Shown here: in pieces, positions 8,748 through 18,400 of the stretch
How positions within the stretch are numbered: the first letter of the stretch is position 1
Layout of the letters: each line of letters opens with the position of its first letter
NCBI GenBank assembly: GCA_028694215.1
Contig: JAQUTW010000011.1
Coordinates: 1-56,617 of the forward strand
Direction: 5' to 3'
DNA: 56,617 bases
Origin: Paludibacteraceae bacterium
GTDB lineage: Bacteria > Bacteroidota > Bacteroidia > Bacteroidales > Paludibacteraceae
The notes under the pieces: generated by a model
What the model was told of the DNA's origin: nothing
Databases searched by the model: none
Seen by the model: the letters and a program-made list of their open reading frames with translations, nothing else
Program-made: the position numbers and the translations under genes

Positions 8748-9692
8748 TTAGTTTGATGTTAAAAATTTAGAAATATTTTGTTCAATGCGTTCTGTTAGAT
8801 TTTCGTTAGTTGCTTTTTGAAATTTTTCACCTGTTATTTGCTCAAAAAGTTCCATGTAACGTGCACTGATGCCTTCGACAATTGCATCGGTCATTTCGGG
8901 AACTTGTTGCCCTGTTTTTCCTTGAAATCCATTATCCATAAGCCATTCGCGTACAAATTCCTTTGACAGTTGCTTTTGCGGTTCATTGTTGGCAAAATGT
9001 GCTTCATAATCTTGTGCATAAAAGTAGCGGCTGGAGTCGGGTGTATGAATTTCGTCCATCAGGTAAATAGTTCCGTTGTGTGTACCAAACTCGTATTTGG
9101 TATCAACGAGAATTAAGCCTCTTCTTGCTGCCATTTCTGTTCCACGTTGAAACAAATCTAAAGTGTATTTTTCTAAAACAGCGTATTCTTCTTTTGAAAT
9201 CAATCCTTTTGCGAAGATTTCTTCTTTGGAGATATCAGCATCGTGTTCGCCGATTTCTGCTTTTGTTGTAGGAGTGATAATTGGTTGTGGAAATTTTTGG
9301 TTTTCTTTCATGCCGTCGGGAATTTTTACACCACAAATTTCACGAACACCGTTTTTGTAGGCACGCCATGCACTTCCACACAGATAGCCTCGCACTATCA
9401 TTTCTACCGGATAACCTTTGCAGGCAATACCAACCGTAACCATCGGATCGGGAGTTGCCAATTCCCAATTTGGACAGATATCTGTGGTTGCATCTAAAAA
9501 GATGGAAGCTATCTGGTTCAATATTTGACCTTTATAAGGAATCCCTTTTGGTAAAATGACATCAAAAGCCGAGATACGGTCGGTGGCAACCATTACTAAT
9601 TTTTCTCCAATAAAATAGACATCGCGGACTTTTCCGTGGTACACTTTTGATTGTTGTGGAAATTTAAAATCTGTTGTTGTTAATGATTTCAT
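8748..9692 (-). CDS. purC: SAICAR synthetase PurC, long form
   Basis: PurC condenses CAIR with aspartate (ATP-dependent) to SAICAR. At 314 residues it belongs to the long form found in Bacteroidetes and yeast, not the approximately 240-residue type. Visible signatures are [22 protein letters not shown] near the N-terminus, [14 protein letters not shown] in the middle and [12 protein letters not shown], a highly conserved active-site segment. It lies 14 nt after purL and 8 nt before purM. Confidence 0.97.
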   Translation of the reverse strand: MKSLTTTDFKFPQQSKVYHGKVRDVYFIGEKLVMVATDRISAFDVILPKGIPYKGQILNQIASIFLDATTDICPNWELATPDPMVTVGIACKGYPVEMIVRGYLCGSAWRAYKNGVREICGVKIPDGMKENQKFPQPIITPTTKAEIGEHDADISKEEIFAKGLISKEEYAVLEKYTLDLFQRGTEMAARRGLILVDTKYEFGTHNGTIYLMDEIHTPDSSRYFYAQDYEAHFANNEPQKQLSKEFVREWLMDNGFQGKTGQQVPEMTDAIVEGISARYMELFEQITGEKFQKATNENLTERIEQNISKFLTSN

Positions 9693-9706
9693 AATGAATA
9701 TGTTAT

Positions 9707-12700
9707 TTATTTACTTTTAAAATAATTGACGGCATTTTCAAAGATACCTTGATGTTTGTTTCCGCTAATGTTTTTGAAAAGATTTTCTTCGTAACGTTCG
9801 CTGTGTCCCATTTTGCCCAATATTTGCCCGTTTTTACTGATAATTCCTTCTATGGCATAATTAGAGCCATTAGGGTTGAAAGGTGCTTCTACGGTAATAT
9901 TACCTTGTATATCGACGTATTGAAAAGCAATTTGTCCATTGGCAAATAATTCTTTTGCCAATTTTTCGCTCACAACAAATTTACCTTCCCCGTGACTCAT
10001 TGCCACAGTATGTTGTTCTCCAAGTTGAAAACCTGACAGCCAAGGTGAATTGATTGAGGAAACACGCGTTGTAACCATTTGCGAAATGTGGCGGTTTATG
10101 TCGTTACGGAACAGTGTTGGAGACTCTTTTGTTACACTACCCAAACGACCATAAGGGAGCAGACCTGATTTTATTAGAGCCTGAAAACCGTTGCAGATGC
10201 CAAGAATGAGTCCGCCTCTGTCGATTAATCGATGAATTTCATCTGTTATTTCTTTGTTTTGCAGTACGTTGCAGATAAACTTTCCGCTCCCGTCCGGTTC
10301 GTCGCCTGCAGAAAATCCGCCACTCAAAACAAGGATATTACATGCGGCTATTTTTTGCTTCATTTCTGTTATGGAGCTGAAAATCGCATCACTGTTCAGA
10401 TTTCGAAAAATGCTTGTTGTAATCTCTGCACCTGCTTTGCGAAATGCTTTTGCTGTATCATAGTCGCAATTAGTTCCCGGAAAGACGGGTAAATAAGCGA
10501 TAGGCTTTTCTATAGGTTTTTCTTTATAGCCGAATGTCAGTTTTTTGGGTACGCTTTGCATCAAAGTAGCGTTATTTTTACCTTTATCGGGATAAACGGA
10601 ACAAAATTTTTCGGTATTTGCATTGTACAATTGCTTTAAATCCATTTGTTCGCCGTTTATGATGAGAACGGGATTGTCAATGGTGTTTCCAATTAATTCG
10701 GCATTGCAAAAATTAAGTTGTTCAGATGTTTCTATTAAAATTGAACCATAGTTGTAGTCGAACAAATCACTCTCATTGATAGTTACGTTTGCGCCTATTT
10801 CGTTACCGAAAGCCATTTTTGCAATAGCTTCACTAACACCGCCAAATCCTATGGCATAAGCAGATGTGATAACTTTTTTCTCAATATTTTCACTGATGAA
10901 ATTAAAGTTTACCGCCAATTGTTTAGTATCCGGCATATAATTATGTTTCGGAGTGTGGCGAATAAGGTAAAGTTGGTTTCCTGCCGATTTCAAATCGGTA
11001 CTGATAACATTATTGGCATTTACCGTAGTTATACCGAAAGCCATTAACATTGGCGGGACATTGATTGTTTGAAAAGTTCCGCTCATGGAATCTTTACCGC
11101 CTATAGAAGGCAGCTTTAGTTCTTCTTGCATTTGAAGTGCTCCTAAAAGTGCGCTCAACGGTTTGCCCCATGATTCGGCGGAGTGCATACGTTCAAAATA
11201 TTCCTGGTATGAGAAGCGCATTTTGTCGAAACGTGCTCCGGCTGCAACTACTTTTGCACAAGACTCAATTACAGCGTATGCCGCTCCATGATAAGGGCTC
11301 CAGGTAGTAATGAAAGGATTGTACCCGAATGCCATGATGGAAGCACAATTTGTCGTTCCGTTCAGAATGGGTAACTTTTGTACACTTACTTGCGTTTCCG
11401 AAGTTTGTGTTTTACCTCCGAATGGCATCAAAACAGTACTTGCGCCAATGGTTGAATCAAACATTTCTATCAAACCTTTTTGTGAAACAACGTTGTTGTC
11501 GCTCAAATTGACAAACATTTTTTCTTTCAGATTTTTTCCGGTTATGGTTCGTCTAAAAGGATTTGTATTGGGCACGCTTGCTATGTTTGCTTTGGTATGG
11601 TGCTTTGCACCTGCACTATCGATAAAACTGCGTGCCAAATCAACCACTTTACGGTCTTTGTTGAACATACGCATACGTTTCGTGTTCGTAACATCTGCAA
11701 TATGAACTACCTCTATATTTTCATCGTAACAGTATTTTTCAAATTTGATACGGTCTTTAGCTTCAATTACAACCGACATGCGTTCCTGCGATTCGCTGAT
11801 AGCCAATTCTGTGGAATTTAATCCACTGTATTTTGTTGGAACTCTGTCTAAATAAATATCAAGCCCGTCTGCCAATTCGCCAATGGCAACACTGACGCCA
11901 CCGGCACCAAAATCGTTCGACTTTTTGATGAGACGTGTAACTTCCGGTCGGCGAAACAAACGCTCCAATTTACGTTCTTCGGGTGCATTACCTTTTTGTA
12001 CTTCGCTACTACATGTTTCTAATGATTGCGTGTTATGTTCTTTTGAAGATCCGGTTGCTCCTCCGATGCCATCGCGACCGGTTCGCCCGCCAAGCAGCAA
12101 CACAATATCTCCGACCATCGGCGATTCGCGTCTGACGTTTTCGGCTTTTACCGCACCAACCACAGCTCCCACTTCCAATCTTTTTGCCAAATAACCTTCG
12201 TGGTAAATTTCGCGTACATGCGTGGTTGCCAAACCAATCTGATTGCCATAACTTGAATAACCGTGCGCTGCTTTGGTTGAAATGATTCTTTGAGGCAATT
12301 TTCCTTCTAATGTATCGGCTGTTGGTGCATAGATATTGCCTGCTCCTGTAACGCGCATAGCCTGATAGACATAACTGCGTCCGGAAAGTGGGTCGCGTAT
12401 GGCGCCACCGAGGCAGGTAGCTGCTCCTCCAAACGGTTCTATTTCTGTTGGGTGATTATGTGTTTCATTTTTAAATTGTAAAAGCCATTTCTCATTGCTA
12501 CCATTCACATCAACATTTATCAAAATACTGCAAGCATTATTTTCTTCACTTACTTCCATATCGTCTAAATAACCCTTTGAACGAAGATAACGAGCACCAA
12601 TGGTTGCCAAGTCCATAAGGCAGATATCTTTGTTGTCGCGGTTGAGTTCATGGCGCATTTTATTGTATAATGCCAACGAATTTTCCAAGTCTGTTTTTAT

Positions 12701-13411
12701 AAATGATTCGTTTATGGTAATTTCATCTAAAACAGTTGTAAAAGTAGTGTGCCGACAGTGATCGCTCCAATAAGTATCAAGAATGCGTAATTCTGTTTCT
12801 ATCGGATTGCGTCCTTCTTTTTTGAAATAATCAATAACACATTGTAAATCATCTCCATTCATTGCAAGTCCCGCTTTTTTACAGTAATCTTCCAATTCGC
12901 AGGGCAGCAATTGTGTAAATCCTTCCAAAACCTTTACCGGTTTGACTTCGGCTTGTTCGGTATCGTTGAGAACTGCCAAATCTTTTTCACGACTTTCAAC
13001 CGTATTGATGATGTATTTTTTGATTTTTGCAATTTCTGTTGCCGAGATGGTGTCGTTCAATATCAATAGTTTTGAACTTTTGATGCGAACGTCTGCTGTC
13101 GGGTCTATAAGTTTTACGCAATCTACTGCAGACGAGGCACGTTGGTCAAATTGCCCCGGCAAATATTCGATGGCAATATATTTCTCGTTTGTCAAATCAA
13201 TGTTTTCAAAAACATTGTCCGTTACAATTTCTCCAAAAACCTGATAACGGCTTTTTTGCAATAATTCATCTGAAAAGCCGAATAAATCGTATACGTTGAT
13301 TAACCGTAATTGGTTGATTTTTAGCTCTAAATTACTATTTAGTTCGTTTTGTAAACTATGTGCTTCTATCTGAAATTCCGGTCGCTTTTCTACAAAAATT
13401 CTATGGTTCAT
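9707..13411 (-). CDS. purL: Phosphoribosylformylglycinamidine synthase, single-chain
   Basis: The large, single-polypeptide FGAM synthase converts FGAR plus glutamine and ATP to FGAM, purine step 4. The 1234 residues carry an N-terminal PurS-like domain and linker, two AIR-synthase-like halves ([20 protein letters not shown] is the hallmark; [11 protein letters not shown] lies in the second half) and a C-terminal class-I glutamine amidotransferase. The latter shows [17 protein letters not shown] and the nucleophile Cys in GICNGFQAL near residue 1070, with a catalytic His in MSHGEGKF. Single-chain PurL is shared by Proteobacteria and Bacteroidetes, in contrast to the PurSQL complex of Bacilli. 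It is the second gene of the purine operon. Confidence 0.97.
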   Translation of the reverse strand: MNHRIFVEKRPEFQIEAHSLQNELNSNLELKINQLRLINVYDLFGFSDELLQKSRYQVFGEIVTDNVFENIDLTNEKYIAIEYLPGQFDQRASSAVDCVKLIDPTADVRIKSSKLLILNDTISATEIAKIKKYIINTVESREKDLAVLNDTEQAEVKPVKVLEGFTQLLPCELEDYCKKAGLAMNGDDLQCVIDYFKKEGRNPIETELRILDTYWSDHCRHTTFTTVLDEITINESFIKTDLENSLALYNKMRHELNRDNKDICLMDLATIGARYLRSKGYLDDMEVSEENNACSILINVDVNGSNEKWLLQFKNETHNHPTEIEPFGGAATCLGGAIRDPLSGRSYVYQAMRVTGAGNIYAPTADTLEGKLPQRIISTKAAHGYSSYGNQIGLATTHVREIYHEGYLAKRLEVGAVVGAVKAENVRRESPMVGDIVLLLGGRTGRDGIGGATGSSKEHNTQSLETCSSEVQKGNAPEERKLERLFRRPEVTRLIKKSNDFGAGGVSVAIGELADGLDIYLDRVPTKYSGLNSTELAISESQERMSVVIEAKDRIKFEKYCYDENIEVVHIADVTNTKRMRMFNKDRKVVDLARSFIDSAGAKHHTKANIASVPNTNPFRRTITGKNLKEKMFVNLSDNNVVSQKGLIEMFDSTIGASTVLMPFGGKTQTSETQVSVQKLPILNGTTNCASIMAFGYNPFITTWSPYHGAAYAVIESCAKVVAAGARFDKMRFSYQEYFERMHSAESWGKPLSALLGALQMQEELKLPSIGGKDSMSGTFQTINVPPMLMAFGITTVNANNVISTDLKSAGNQLYLIRHTPKHNYMPDTKQLAVNFNFISENIEKKVITSAYAIGFGGVSEAIAKMAFGNEIGANVTINESDLFDYNYGSILIETSEQLNFCNAELIGNTIDNPVLIINGEQMDLKQLYNANTEKFCSVYPDKGKNNATLMQSVPKKLTFGYKEKPIEKPIAYLPVFPGTNCDYDTAKAFRKAGAEITTSIFRNLNSDAIFSSITEMKQKIAACNILVLSGGFSAGDEPDGSGKFICNVLQNKEITDEIHRLIDRGGLILGICNGFQALIKSGLLPYGRLGSVTKESPTLFRNDINRHISQMVTTRVSSINSPWLSGFQLGEQHTVAMSHGEGKFVVSEKLAKELFANGQIAFQYVDIQGNITVEAPFNPNGSNYAIEGIISKNGQILGKMGHSERYEENLFKNISGNKHQGIFENAVNYFKSK

Positions 13412-13453
13412 AGTAGATATAATTCTGTTGTGAAAACTGTGAAAAAGATGTTT

Positions 13454-13960
13454 TTAATTGGTTTTATAAGTGTAGTTTACTGTTTTCAGACTGTCGTTGG
13501 CTTTCACAATCTTATCTTTTAGATTTTCTTTGTAGTCTGTCATTTTTTTTGCAAGTTGCGGGTCGTTTGTGGCGAGCATCTGTATTGCAAGTATTGCTGC
13601 ATTCATTGCACCATTTACTGCCACTGTTGCTACGGGAATTCCGGGTGGCATTTGTACGATTGCCAACAAGGCGTCTAATCCCTCAAAAGAGGCGTTTACA
13701 GGGACTCCGATAACCGGTAATATTGTATTGGCAGCGATGACGCCGGGTAGGGCGGCGGCCATTCCTGCTGCTGCAATAATTACTTGAATGCCTTGTGTGG
13801 CGGCATTGCGGGCGAATTTTTCTACTTCTGCAGGAGTACGGTGTGCCGAAAGCACCTGCATTTCAAACGGGATTTCAAAATCATTGAGCGTTTGTGCTGC
13901 TTTCTCCATTATTGGCAAATCGCTCGTACTTCCCATAATGATACTTACTTTTGGTGTCAT
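13454..13960 (-). CDS. purE: N5-carboxyaminoimidazole ribonucleotide mutase PurE
   Basis: PurE (class I, 168 residues) moves the carboxyl group of N5-CAIR to C4, giving CAIR. Start 13960 (MTPKVSIIMGSTSDLPIM) is chosen because the family begins right at this strand. The frame stays open to an ATG at 14065, but those 35 basic residues match no PurE and contain the sequence of the leader terminator. Conserved SDLP, SAHRTP and the loop AAGMAAALPG are visible. It is the first gene of the purine cluster, 42 nt before purL. Its 5' leader of roughly 230 nt ends in a strong hairpin plus T tract 21 nt before the ATG, suggesting attenuation. Confidence 0.96.
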   Translation of the reverse strand: MTPKVSIIMGSTSDLPIMEKAAQTLNDFEIPFEMQVLSAHRTPAEVEKFARNAATQGIQVIIAAAGMAAALPGVIAANTILPVIGVPVNASFEGLDALLAIVQMPPGIPVATVAVNGAMNAAILAIQMLATNDPQLAKKMTDYKENLKDKIVKANDSLKTVNYTYKTN

Positions 13961-13981
13961 ATTGTAAAAAATAAAGTGCGT

Positions 13982-14023
13982 AAAAAAAGCTGTTTGTCGC
14001 ATTTTATTGCGCACAAACAGCTT
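13982..14023 (-). terminator. Intrinsic terminator in the purE leader (candidate attenuator)
   Basis: On the minus strand a 12-14-bp stem (AAGCTGTTTGTGC at 14023-14011 pairing with 13999-13987) is followed by seven T residues at 13988-13982. It lies only about 21 nt before the purE ATG. No TAnnTTTG-like promoter fits between it and purE, so purine operon transcripts must pass through it. It could alternatively be a late terminator for pdxA, but the promoter-like TAACTTTG at 14203-14196 lies upstream of it. Confidence 0.8.
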
Positions 14024-14040
14024 GATGTCCTTTTTCGTTC

Positions 14041-14190
14041 TTTTTTGAGGCTGTAAGCCCTGCATTGCATAAATATTGCGGCAATGCTTTTTATATGTAA
14101 GAAGAGTTTTTTTCTGAAAATGTTGTCCATGATTTGTGGAAAATCAGTCGTCACTTTCCAAGTTTTTTAATCTTTTACGTCTTTTTTTAA
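14041..14190 (-). promoter_or_regulatory. Purine operon 5' leader with hairpins
   Basis: Between the candidate promoter and the terminator the leader holds GCATTGC...GCAATGC (7-bp stem, 14063-14088) directly followed by a short GGCT/AGCC hairpin (about 14047-14061). A short frame (57-65 codons) could be a leader peptide, but no run of regulatory codons stands out. I do not recognise a known riboswitch class. Confidence 0.35.
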
Positions 14191-14203
14191 CTTTGCAAAG
14201 TTA
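14188..14203 (-). promoter_or_regulatory. Candidate pur promoter within a 16-nt palindrome
   Basis: TAACTTTGCAAAGTTA is a perfect palindrome. On the minus strand it supplies a consensus TAACTTTG (14203-14196), about 236 nt before purE. The plus strand has the same -7 word pointing into the 3' end of pdxA. No clear -33 TTTG is found. The symmetry also suits an operator for a dimeric regulator. Confidence 0.5.
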
Positions 14204-14243
14204 CACTTTTTTTTAAGAATGAAAAAAGTATTTTATCAACAAT

Positions 14244-15293
14244 TTAATTTTGTTTTTTTTCGTTGATTTGCAATGGATTTCGTTCTGCTTCATCAAACAG
14301 CCTGCGATTTTTAACAATGTCGCTAATGGCATATAGTGCCTGTCTGAAAGAATTTTCGTTGGCTATGTTTTTTCCGGCTATGTTGTAAGCGGTGCCATGG
14401 TCGGGCGAAGTGCGTACAATCGGTAATCCGGCTGTATAGTTGATGCCGTTATTCATTGCCAAAGCCTTGAAAGGTGCTAATCCTTGATCGTGATACATGG
14501 CTAAAACGGCATCGTAGTGCCCTAATTCGTCCGATCCCCAAAAACCATCGGCAGACAGTGGTCCTACACAAACAATTCCTTTTTCATTGGCTTTTTTAAT
14601 GGCAGGTATTATAATAGTGGTTTCTTCCTGACCAATTAGTCCGTTGTCGCCGGCATGAGGATTTAATGCCAATACAGCGATACGTGGTTGGCGTATCATA
14701 AAATCTCGTTGAAGCGATTTTTGCAGAATTTCCAATTTTTTTAAAATAAGTTCTGTCGTTAAATGTCCGGCAATGGCACTGATAGGTTCGTGATTAGTGG
14801 CCAATGCAACTTTTAGTCGGTCACTCATTAGTAACATCAATGATTCATTACAGTTGAATTTATTTTGCAGATATTCCGTATGCCCGTTAAAATGGAATTT
14901 TTCCGATTGAATGGTTGATTTGTTTATCGGTGCAGTTACCAATCCGTCAATAGCTCCGTTTTGAAGGTCGGCAGTAGCTGCTTCCAATGCTTGCAATGCT
15001 GCTGTTCCTGCTTCTGTTGTAGGAATTCCTACTTCTACTTTTGTTTCTTCGTTGCAGCAGTTAATAATGTTAATGCGTTTTGGTGTGGCATCTTCTGCTT
15101 TGCGTACAATATTTAGATTTAAGCGTTCTAAATCTAACTGTTTTTTATAAAATCCGGCCATTTTGGACGAGCCGTAAATAATGATAATGTTATTTTCCGT
15201 TATCCATGTATCGGCTAAAGTCTTCAAAATAACTTCGTATCCGATTCCATTAATATCTCCATGGGTAATGCCTATTTTTAATAGCTGTTCCAT
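14244..15293 (-). CDS. pdxA: 4-hydroxythreonine-4-phosphate dehydrogenase
   Basis: PdxA oxidises 4-phosphohydroxy-L-threonine in the DXP-dependent pyridoxal 5'-phosphate pathway. The protein is 349 residues, normal length. The N-terminus KIGITHGDINGIGYEVILK is the family's substrate/NAD loop. NGHTEYLQ contributes a metal-binding His, and DHGTAYNIAGK near the C-terminus is strongly conserved. HDQGLAPFKALAM provides another metal ligand region. It is the last gene of the run starting at 18157. No pdxJ is in the window. Confidence 0.95.
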   Translation of the reverse strand: MEQLLKIGITHGDINGIGYEVILKTLADTWITENNIIIIYGSSKMAGFYKKQLDLERLNLNIVRKAEDATPKRINIINCCNEETKVEVGIPTTEAGTAALQALEAATADLQNGAIDGLVTAPINKSTIQSEKFHFNGHTEYLQNKFNCNESLMLLMSDRLKVALATNHEPISAIAGHLTTELILKKLEILQKSLQRDFMIRQPRIAVLALNPHAGDNGLIGQEETTIIIPAIKKANEKGIVCVGPLSADGFWGSDELGHYDAVLAMYHDQGLAPFKALAMNNGINYTAGLPIVRTSPDHGTAYNIAGKNIANENSFRQALYAISDIVKNRRLFDEAERNPLQINEKKQN

Positions 15294-15312
15294 ATGTTAT
15301 AAATTTAAAAAG

Positions 15313-15744
15313 TCAAAAATTTTGTGTTTGAGTTTCTTTTTCTTTCTTTATTAAAATAAGACCGTTTCCGGCTTGTAGTATGCCAAATGCCAAATAGATA
15401 TCCGAAAGGAAATTAAAACCGAATATAAAGAATTCGGCAATAATCCATATTATCAGAATCAGTCCGCATAAAATTCCGGAAAGTGTGCCGTAACGGTGCC
15501 GCTTTTTTAGCAGAAAGAATGAAATCGTATTGGTTAAGCCATTGACAATGAATAAGGCAATGCCTGACCAAATAAAATTTTGAAAAAAGAAATCGGCAAA
15601 CGGAAGTTGTTGAAGCATTGGTAATAGTGCTTCCATGCCCCACATTTTTCCGGTCGGGTCTATAAACATCATGGCGGCGCCCCAATATGCTCCAATGCCT
15701 ATAAATGCGCCCCAAAATAGTTGCCAGAATCGTAATAGTTTCAT
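15313..15744 (-). CDS. Small four-helix membrane protein, unknown function
   Basis: I do not recognise this 143-residue protein. It has four strongly hydrophobic segments, at about 8-28, 50-77, 84-105 and 108-132, separated by short loops, and a lysine/glutamine-rich C-terminal tail (KKEKETQTQNF). A lone basic patch LKKRHRYG follows the second helix. The gene lies 9 nt after the DUF4837 gene and 19 nt before pdxA, so it is very likely co-transcribed. Spacing and hydrophobic pattern support a real gene. Location is predicted to be the inner membrane. Confidence 0.8.
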   Translation of the reverse strand: MKLLRFWQLFWGAFIGIGAYWGAAMMFIDPTGKMWGMEALLPMLQQLPFADFFFQNFIWSGIALFIVNGLTNTISFFLLKKRHRYGTLSGILCGLILIIWIIAEFFIFGFNFLSDIYLAFGILQAGNGLILIKKEKETQTQNF

Positions 15745-15753
15745 TGTTAGTAT

Positions 15754-16788
15754 TTATTTTTTGGCTGTGCTTTTTGCCGTTACAGTTATTTCGTTTATTT
15801 CTTGTGGCATTTTCACTGAGTAAACCATTGCTTCCATTTGTCGGATATAACTTCTTTTTTCGCGTCCGGGAGCAAACACAAACCCTTCGATGGTGATAAT
15901 GCGGTTATTCAATTCATCTAAACGAGAGTGGCTTACAAATGGCCCGCCCATAACTTCTCCGTTTTTCATTTTCCAAAGTCCGTGTATTTCGGCACAATAA
16001 GCTTTGTTTACCCATATTTCTTCCATAATGGGCGGTTGTACATCGTATTCTGTTCCCATAAACGAATTTTCCACACTGCCCGGAAGGTTGGCTTTTAGTA
16101 CGGAATCACGTTTCGCTAACAAAGCTTTCGTTGTAAACATTTCTTTGTTGGTGTAAGGATAAGAATAGATGATGATGTCTTCTCTTGCTTCAACACTTCC
16201 GTTTGATATCCATAGAAAATTGTCGGTTTCGTTGTATTTGTTCATACTTGTCGGCAGTGTAATGCGAATGCCGAATTTTTTGTATGCCATTTCCATTGCC
16301 GTTTGGTTGCTATTGGCTTTGTAGTAAGCCATTTGGTTGGCACGTTCGGAGGAAATAAAGGCTTGTTGCAGTGTGCGTTTTTTACCGATGATAAAATTGG
16401 CTAAAGATTTGCTGTTGGGAGCGGATATGGCTGCAATCATTTGATTTTTAGCCCATTTGTTTTTAATCAGTTTCATGCTTGCTTTGGTATAAAGCTGTGA
16501 ATCTACGGTTACTACGACAATGTTACGAGCAGGGCGCAGCATCTGGTCAAAGTCACGGTGTTGAACTTTCGATATTTTAAACATCGATTCGGATTGCGGC
16601 ATGGCAGGCATAGGCTCATTAAGAACATCGTAAAGAGCTTTGCCGCCTTCGGCTTTCCAATCTTTTTGGTCGATGACCACCAATACATCAAAAGCCGAAC
16701 CAATGGCATTTGGCAAAAGAATTCCCGAATCTTTGCAACTCATTAATGTGGTTGCTATGATAAATAGAATAAAAATTGTTCTTTTCAT
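15754..16788 (-). CDS. DUF4837 family lipoprotein
   Basis: This 344-residue protein has an N-terminal lipoprotein signal (MKRTIFILFIIATTLMSC, lipobox Cys18). The body is recognised as DUF4837, a Bacteroidetes-specific family of unknown function. Typical pieces are a DVLVVIDQKDW strand near 33-45, WGx-type LWISNGSVEAREDIIIYSYPY in the middle and HGLWKMKNGEVMGGPFVSHSRLD towards the end. Family membership is from recognition, not a search. It sits between rlmN (15 nt) and the 143-residue membrane protein (9 nt), inside one probable operon. A role at the cell envelope is inferred from the lipoprotein signal only. Confidence 0.85.
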   Translation of the reverse strand: MKRTIFILFIIATTLMSCKDSGILLPNAIGSAFDVLVVIDQKDWKAEGGKALYDVLNEPMPAMPQSESMFKISKVQHRDFDQMLRPARNIVVVTVDSQLYTKASMKLIKNKWAKNQMIAAISAPNSKSLANFIIGKKRTLQQAFISSERANQMAYYKANSNQTAMEMAYKKFGIRITLPTSMNKYNETDNFLWISNGSVEAREDIIIYSYPYTNKEMFTTKALLAKRDSVLKANLPGSVENSFMGTEYDVQPPIMEEIWVNKAYCAEIHGLWKMKNGEVMGGPFVSHSRLDELNNRIITIEGFVFAPGREKRSYIRQMEAMVYSVKMPQEINEITVTAKSTAKK

Positions 16789-16803
16789 AACTGTATATGT
16801 TGA

Positions 16804-17823
16804 TTAGATGTTTGATTTTTTACTTGATAACATTCCGCATGCTGCCAAGATGTCTTCACCACGTGAGCGACGTATGGTACAAATTATGCCGTTTTCCGAT
16901 AAATAGTCGCGAAATTTTATCATTTTTTCGGAATCCGGACTTTTCAAGTCAATTTCCGGTATGGCATGAAATCGGATAAGATTAATTCTGCATGGCAATC
17001 CTTTGAGCAATCTGACTAATTCGCTGGCATGACGTTGCGAATCGTTTTTACCTTCAAAAACGATATATTCAAACGATAAACGTCGTTGATGAGCAAAATC
17101 GTGTTTTTTCAATTCTTCCACTACTTTGGCTATCGGATAAGCTTTTTCTATCGGCATCAGTTGCAATCGTTCTTCGCCAAAAGGATTGTGCAGACTGATG
17201 GCCAAATGACATTCCGAATGTTCCAGAAATTGTTTCATTCCCGGAATGAGTCCGATAGTGGATAGAGTGATGCGATGCGGACTCCATGCCAAACCCCATT
17301 TCTCAGTCATTGCGTTGAGCGAACGCAGAACTTCCAAAGTGTTGTCCATTGGTTCGCCCATACCCATATAAACAATGTTTGTCAGTTTTTCACTGTCGGG
17401 AATGGAGAGTATTTGATTGAGGATTTCCGTGGCGGTAAGATTTCCCGAGAAACCTTGCTTGCCTGTCATGCAAAACAGACAGTTCATTTTGCAGCCTACT
17501 TGACTTGAAACGCAGAGTGTGGCACGGTCTTCTTCCGGAATATAAACAGACTCAACTGCACCGTATTCTGTTTCAAACAGGTATTTTTTTGTTCCGTCGT
17601 TTGATACAGTTTCGATACTTGGCAACGAACGACCGATAGAATAGTGTTCAGATAATAATTGTCTGTTTTTCAACGAAATATTGCTCATTTCGTCAAAAGA
17701 AGCAGCTCTTTTTTTATATAACCATTCTGCCAACTGTTTTCCTGTGAAAGCCGGCATGCCTAAACTTTTAGCAATATCTTGCAGTTCTGTTGGGTTTTTT
17801 CCTAATAAAATATTGTCTTTCAT
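16804..17823 (-). CDS. rlmN: Dual-specificity 23S rRNA/tRNA adenine-C2 methyltransferase RlmN
   Basis: RlmN is a radical-SAM enzyme that methylates C2 of A2503 in 23S rRNA and A37 of some tRNAs. I place the start at 17823 (MKDNILLGKNPTELQDIA), giving 339 residues and avoiding overlap with the upstream gene (stop 17828). The 4Fe-4S motif CxxxCxxC is at Cys111, Cys115 and Cys118 (GCKMNCLFC). The C-terminal Cys that forms the methyl intermediate is in the AACG of RSRGEDILAACGML. It belongs to the minus-strand run 18157 to 14244. Confidence 0.96.
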   Translation of the reverse strand: MKDNILLGKNPTELQDIAKSLGMPAFTGKQLAEWLYKKRAASFDEMSNISLKNRQLLSEHYSIGRSLPSIETVSNDGTKKYLFETEYGAVESVYIPEEDRATLCVSSQVGCKMNCLFCMTGKQGFSGNLTATEILNQILSIPDSEKLTNIVYMGMGEPMDNTLEVLRSLNAMTEKWGLAWSPHRITLSTIGLIPGMKQFLEHSECHLAISLHNPFGEERLQLMPIEKAYPIAKVVEELKKHDFAHQRRLSFEYIVFEGKNDSQRHASELVRLLKGLPCRINLIRFHAIPEIDLKSPDSEKMIKFRDYLSENGIICTIRRSRGEDILAACGMLSSKKSNI

Positions 17824-17827
17824 TTGT

Positions 17828-18157
17828 TTATGATGGTTTCCGGAAAGCAATTACCAAATCGATAACAGCAGCTACGGTTAAAGTTAAACCCCACGATGTA
17901 AAATCTTTATACATTAAATAAATTGTGGCGAGCAGCAAAATAGAACTGATGGCTTGCATACGGTTCAGCCGGCGCATACGGAAATTGTCGGATGGTTGAG
18001 TTGCTAAAAAACGAACCACGGTTAAAATAACAGCTCCTACACTAAAAATGTAGATACTCCAGTGATAACCTAAAATAAAACAAATGGCTCCCGACAAAAC
18101 GAGCAGGTAACTCGCAATGAATAATATGTTGATTATTTGAGTTTTATGTGAAATCAT
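17828..18157 (-). CDS. Small membrane protein, unknown function
   Basis: A 109-residue protein with four hydrophobic stretches, at about 8-28, 31-49, 69-84 and 88-105, and a basic loop between the second and third (FRMRRLNRMQ). I cannot name the family; similar small proteins with this RxRRLNRMQ loop occur in Bacteroidales. It is the first gene of the run ending with pdxA and has the best promoter of the window (TTTG-N20-TAACTTTG) 20-51 nt upstream, which supports the start at 18157. It probably sits in the inner membrane with both ends inside. Confidence 0.78.
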   Translation of the reverse strand: MISHKTQIINILFIASYLLVLSGAICFILGYHWSIYIFSVGAVILTVVRFLATQPSDNFRMRRLNRMQAISSILLLATIYLMYKDFTSWGLTLTVAAVIDLVIAFRKPS

Positions 18158-18176
18158 ACTGTAACAATAAGATTTA

Positions 18177-18208
18177 CAAAGTTACGCTTTTTTTGCCGTT
18201 TGTACAAA
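18177..18208 (-). promoter_or_regulatory. Promoter of the rlmN-pdxA run
   Basis: Read on the minus strand: TTTG (18208-18205), a 20-nt spacer and TAACTTTG (18184-18177), an excellent Bacteroidetes promoter. Transcription should start about 12-15 nt before the ATG at 18157. Confidence 0.8.
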
Positions 18209-18348
18209 TCAAATGTTTTAGAAAATAATGAGCACTGATTTATGCGTGTAAGTGGGATAAAAAAACGCTGTAACTTCTAAAAACGTTTGTTTTTGAAGTT
18301 GCATTTTTTTGTAAAATTATTTTTTTATAAAAAGATGCGAAAAATTTC

Positions 18349-18377
18349 TTTGCAAGGTTAATATTTTTGTATATTTG
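18349..18377 (+). promoter_or_regulatory. Promoter of the PhoH-type gene
   Basis: TTTG (18349-18352), a 17-nt spacer and TATATTTG (18370-18377) lie 24 nt before the ATG at 18401. Together with the promoter at 18177-18208 it makes the 18158-18400 gap a divergent promoter region. I see nothing else in it. Confidence 0.7.
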
Positions 18378-18400
18378 TCCATATTAAAAAAATTACGATT

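Noticed and set aside
13961..14065. Upstream ATG for purE at 14065
   Set aside because: The 35 extra residues match no PurE family N-terminus and coincide with a terminator hairpin.
13957..14154. Leader peptide of 65 codons before purE
   Set aside because: No run of regulatory codons and no conserved pattern seen. It overlaps the purE start region and may be chance; left as a possibility only.
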